Assembly (NCBI GenBank): GCA_951812895.1
Contig: OX638333.1
Span: 1,168,366-1,232,365, forward strand
Direction of reading: 5' to 3'
Length of the DNA stretch: 64,000 nt
Origin: an uncultured Roseovarius sp.
Lineage (GTDB): Bacteria; Pseudomonadota; Alphaproteobacteria; Rhodobacterales; Rhodobacteraceae
Part shown: piece by piece, positions 63,643 to 64,000 of the stretch
How the letters are laid out: each line of letters opens with the position of its first letter
Numbering within the stretch: the stretch's first letter is position 1
Translations under genes and position numbers: made by a program
Notes under the pieces: generated by a model
Seen by the model: only the letters and a program-made list of their open reading frames with translations
Told to the model about the DNA's origin: nothing
The model's database searches: none

Positions 63643-64000
63643 TCAGCCCTTTTTCAGCACCCGCGTGCCAAGAGTTTCGGCGATCTGTACTGCGTTCAGT
63701 GCGGCGCCTTTGCGCAGGTTGTCAGAGACGCACCACAGGTTCAGCCCGTTTTCGATTGTGCTGTCCTGACGGATGCGGCTGATGAAAGTCGCGAAATCGC
63801 CCACACATTCCACCGGCGTGACATAGCCACCGTCTTCGCGCTTATCGATTACCATGATGCCGGGCGCCTCGCGCAGGATGTCGCGCGCTTCGTCCTCATC
63901 CAGGAACTCTTCAAATTCGATATTCACCGCCTCGGAATGGCCCACGAAAACCGGGACGCGCACGCAGGTCGCGGTCACCTTGATCGCGGGGTCCACGATC
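63643..64000 (-). CDS. asd: Aspartate-semialdehyde dehydrogenase, C-terminal part (cut by window edge)
   Basis: About 119 C-terminal residues of an NADPH-dependent enzyme that converts aspartyl phosphate to aspartate semialdehyde for lysine, threonine and methionine synthesis. TCVRVPVFVGHSEAVNIEFE contains the conserved Arg and active-site His region; FISRIRQDSTIENGLNLWCVSDNLRKGAALNAVQIAE is the usual C-terminal helix and nucleotide-contact segment. The catalytic Cys lies beyond the right edge. The frame remains open to the last base of the window. Confidence 0.95.
   Translation of the reverse strand, partial: IVDPAIKVTATCVRVPVFVGHSEAVNIEFEEFLDEDEARDILREAPGIMVIDKREDGGYVTPVECVGDFATFISRIRQDSTIENGLNLWCVSDNLRKGAALNAVQIAETLGTRVLKKG

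Overview
The window looks like chromosomal DNA of an alphaproteobacterium of the order Rhodobacterales (Roseobacter-type). Signs of this are the glnT-glxBCD block, a DUF1636-cobC-cobD run, an SMC protein of about 1151 residues, DUF2794, glutathione-dependent formaldehyde dehydrogenase, and the GC-rich codon use. Most of it is ordinary core and near-core metabolism in short operons. No rRNA, tRNA, CRISPR array, prophage or plasmid backbone was seen.

Layout. 1-2202: the 3' end of a DUF3833 gene, then a complete IS110-family element of IS1111 type, with insertion debris on both sides. 2203-3237: a persulfide dioxygenase-rhodanese fusion. 3318-11104: a minus-strand operon running glnT, glxB, glxC, glxD, an unknown 137-aa protein, a nitrilase-family amidase and an unknown 196-aa protein, with a divergent GntR/FadR-type regulator. 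This is the best candidate for an incompletely described pathway, because it resembles the N-methylglutamate synthase system but lacks the N-methylglutamate dehydrogenase genes. 11200-13424: late cobalamin synthesis. 13543-20475: lytic transglycosylase, RNA methyltransferase, a possible 31-aa membrane peptide, smc with an upstream DnaA box, and carbonic anhydrase. 20628-24297: an M17 aminopeptidase / NlpC-P60 / agmatinase operon. 24339-25715: a second, apparently identical direct copy of the IS.

25961-34732: methyltransferases, DUF2794, an I78 inhibitor lipoprotein, frmA, an orphan peptide-type solute-binding protein beside a decayed betI-like regulator, small envelope proteins and a YghU-type glutathione transferase. 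34893-37844: a coiled-coil autotransporter followed 6 bp later by a LuxR-type regulator, with a 22-bp dyad upstream. 37881-44301: dapA, slt, a PCuAC copper chaperone, a DMT exporter, mnmD and a divergent MnmC-C-like oxidase. 44496-47551: the AmmeMemoRadiSam pair (a Memo-AMMECR1 fusion divergent from its radical SAM enzyme) and an FMN reductase. 47744-50566: a LysR regulator, an ECF sigma/anti-sigma pair and a DUF4399 protein. 50620-58648: a FadH-type reductase with three phased repeats upstream, an aminotransferase, a TetR regulator beside a DM13 protein, a DEAD-box helicase, and a DDAH-like hydrolase with two VOC proteins controlled by a divergent LysR (58807-59718). 59751-64000: trpS, a rhomboid without catalytic residues, a DUF4139 protein and the 3' part of asd.

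Starts were chosen from Shine-Dalgarno-like sequences, family length and reading frame. Several genes start at GTG or TTG. All functions come from recognised motifs and family resemblance read by eye; no database search was run.
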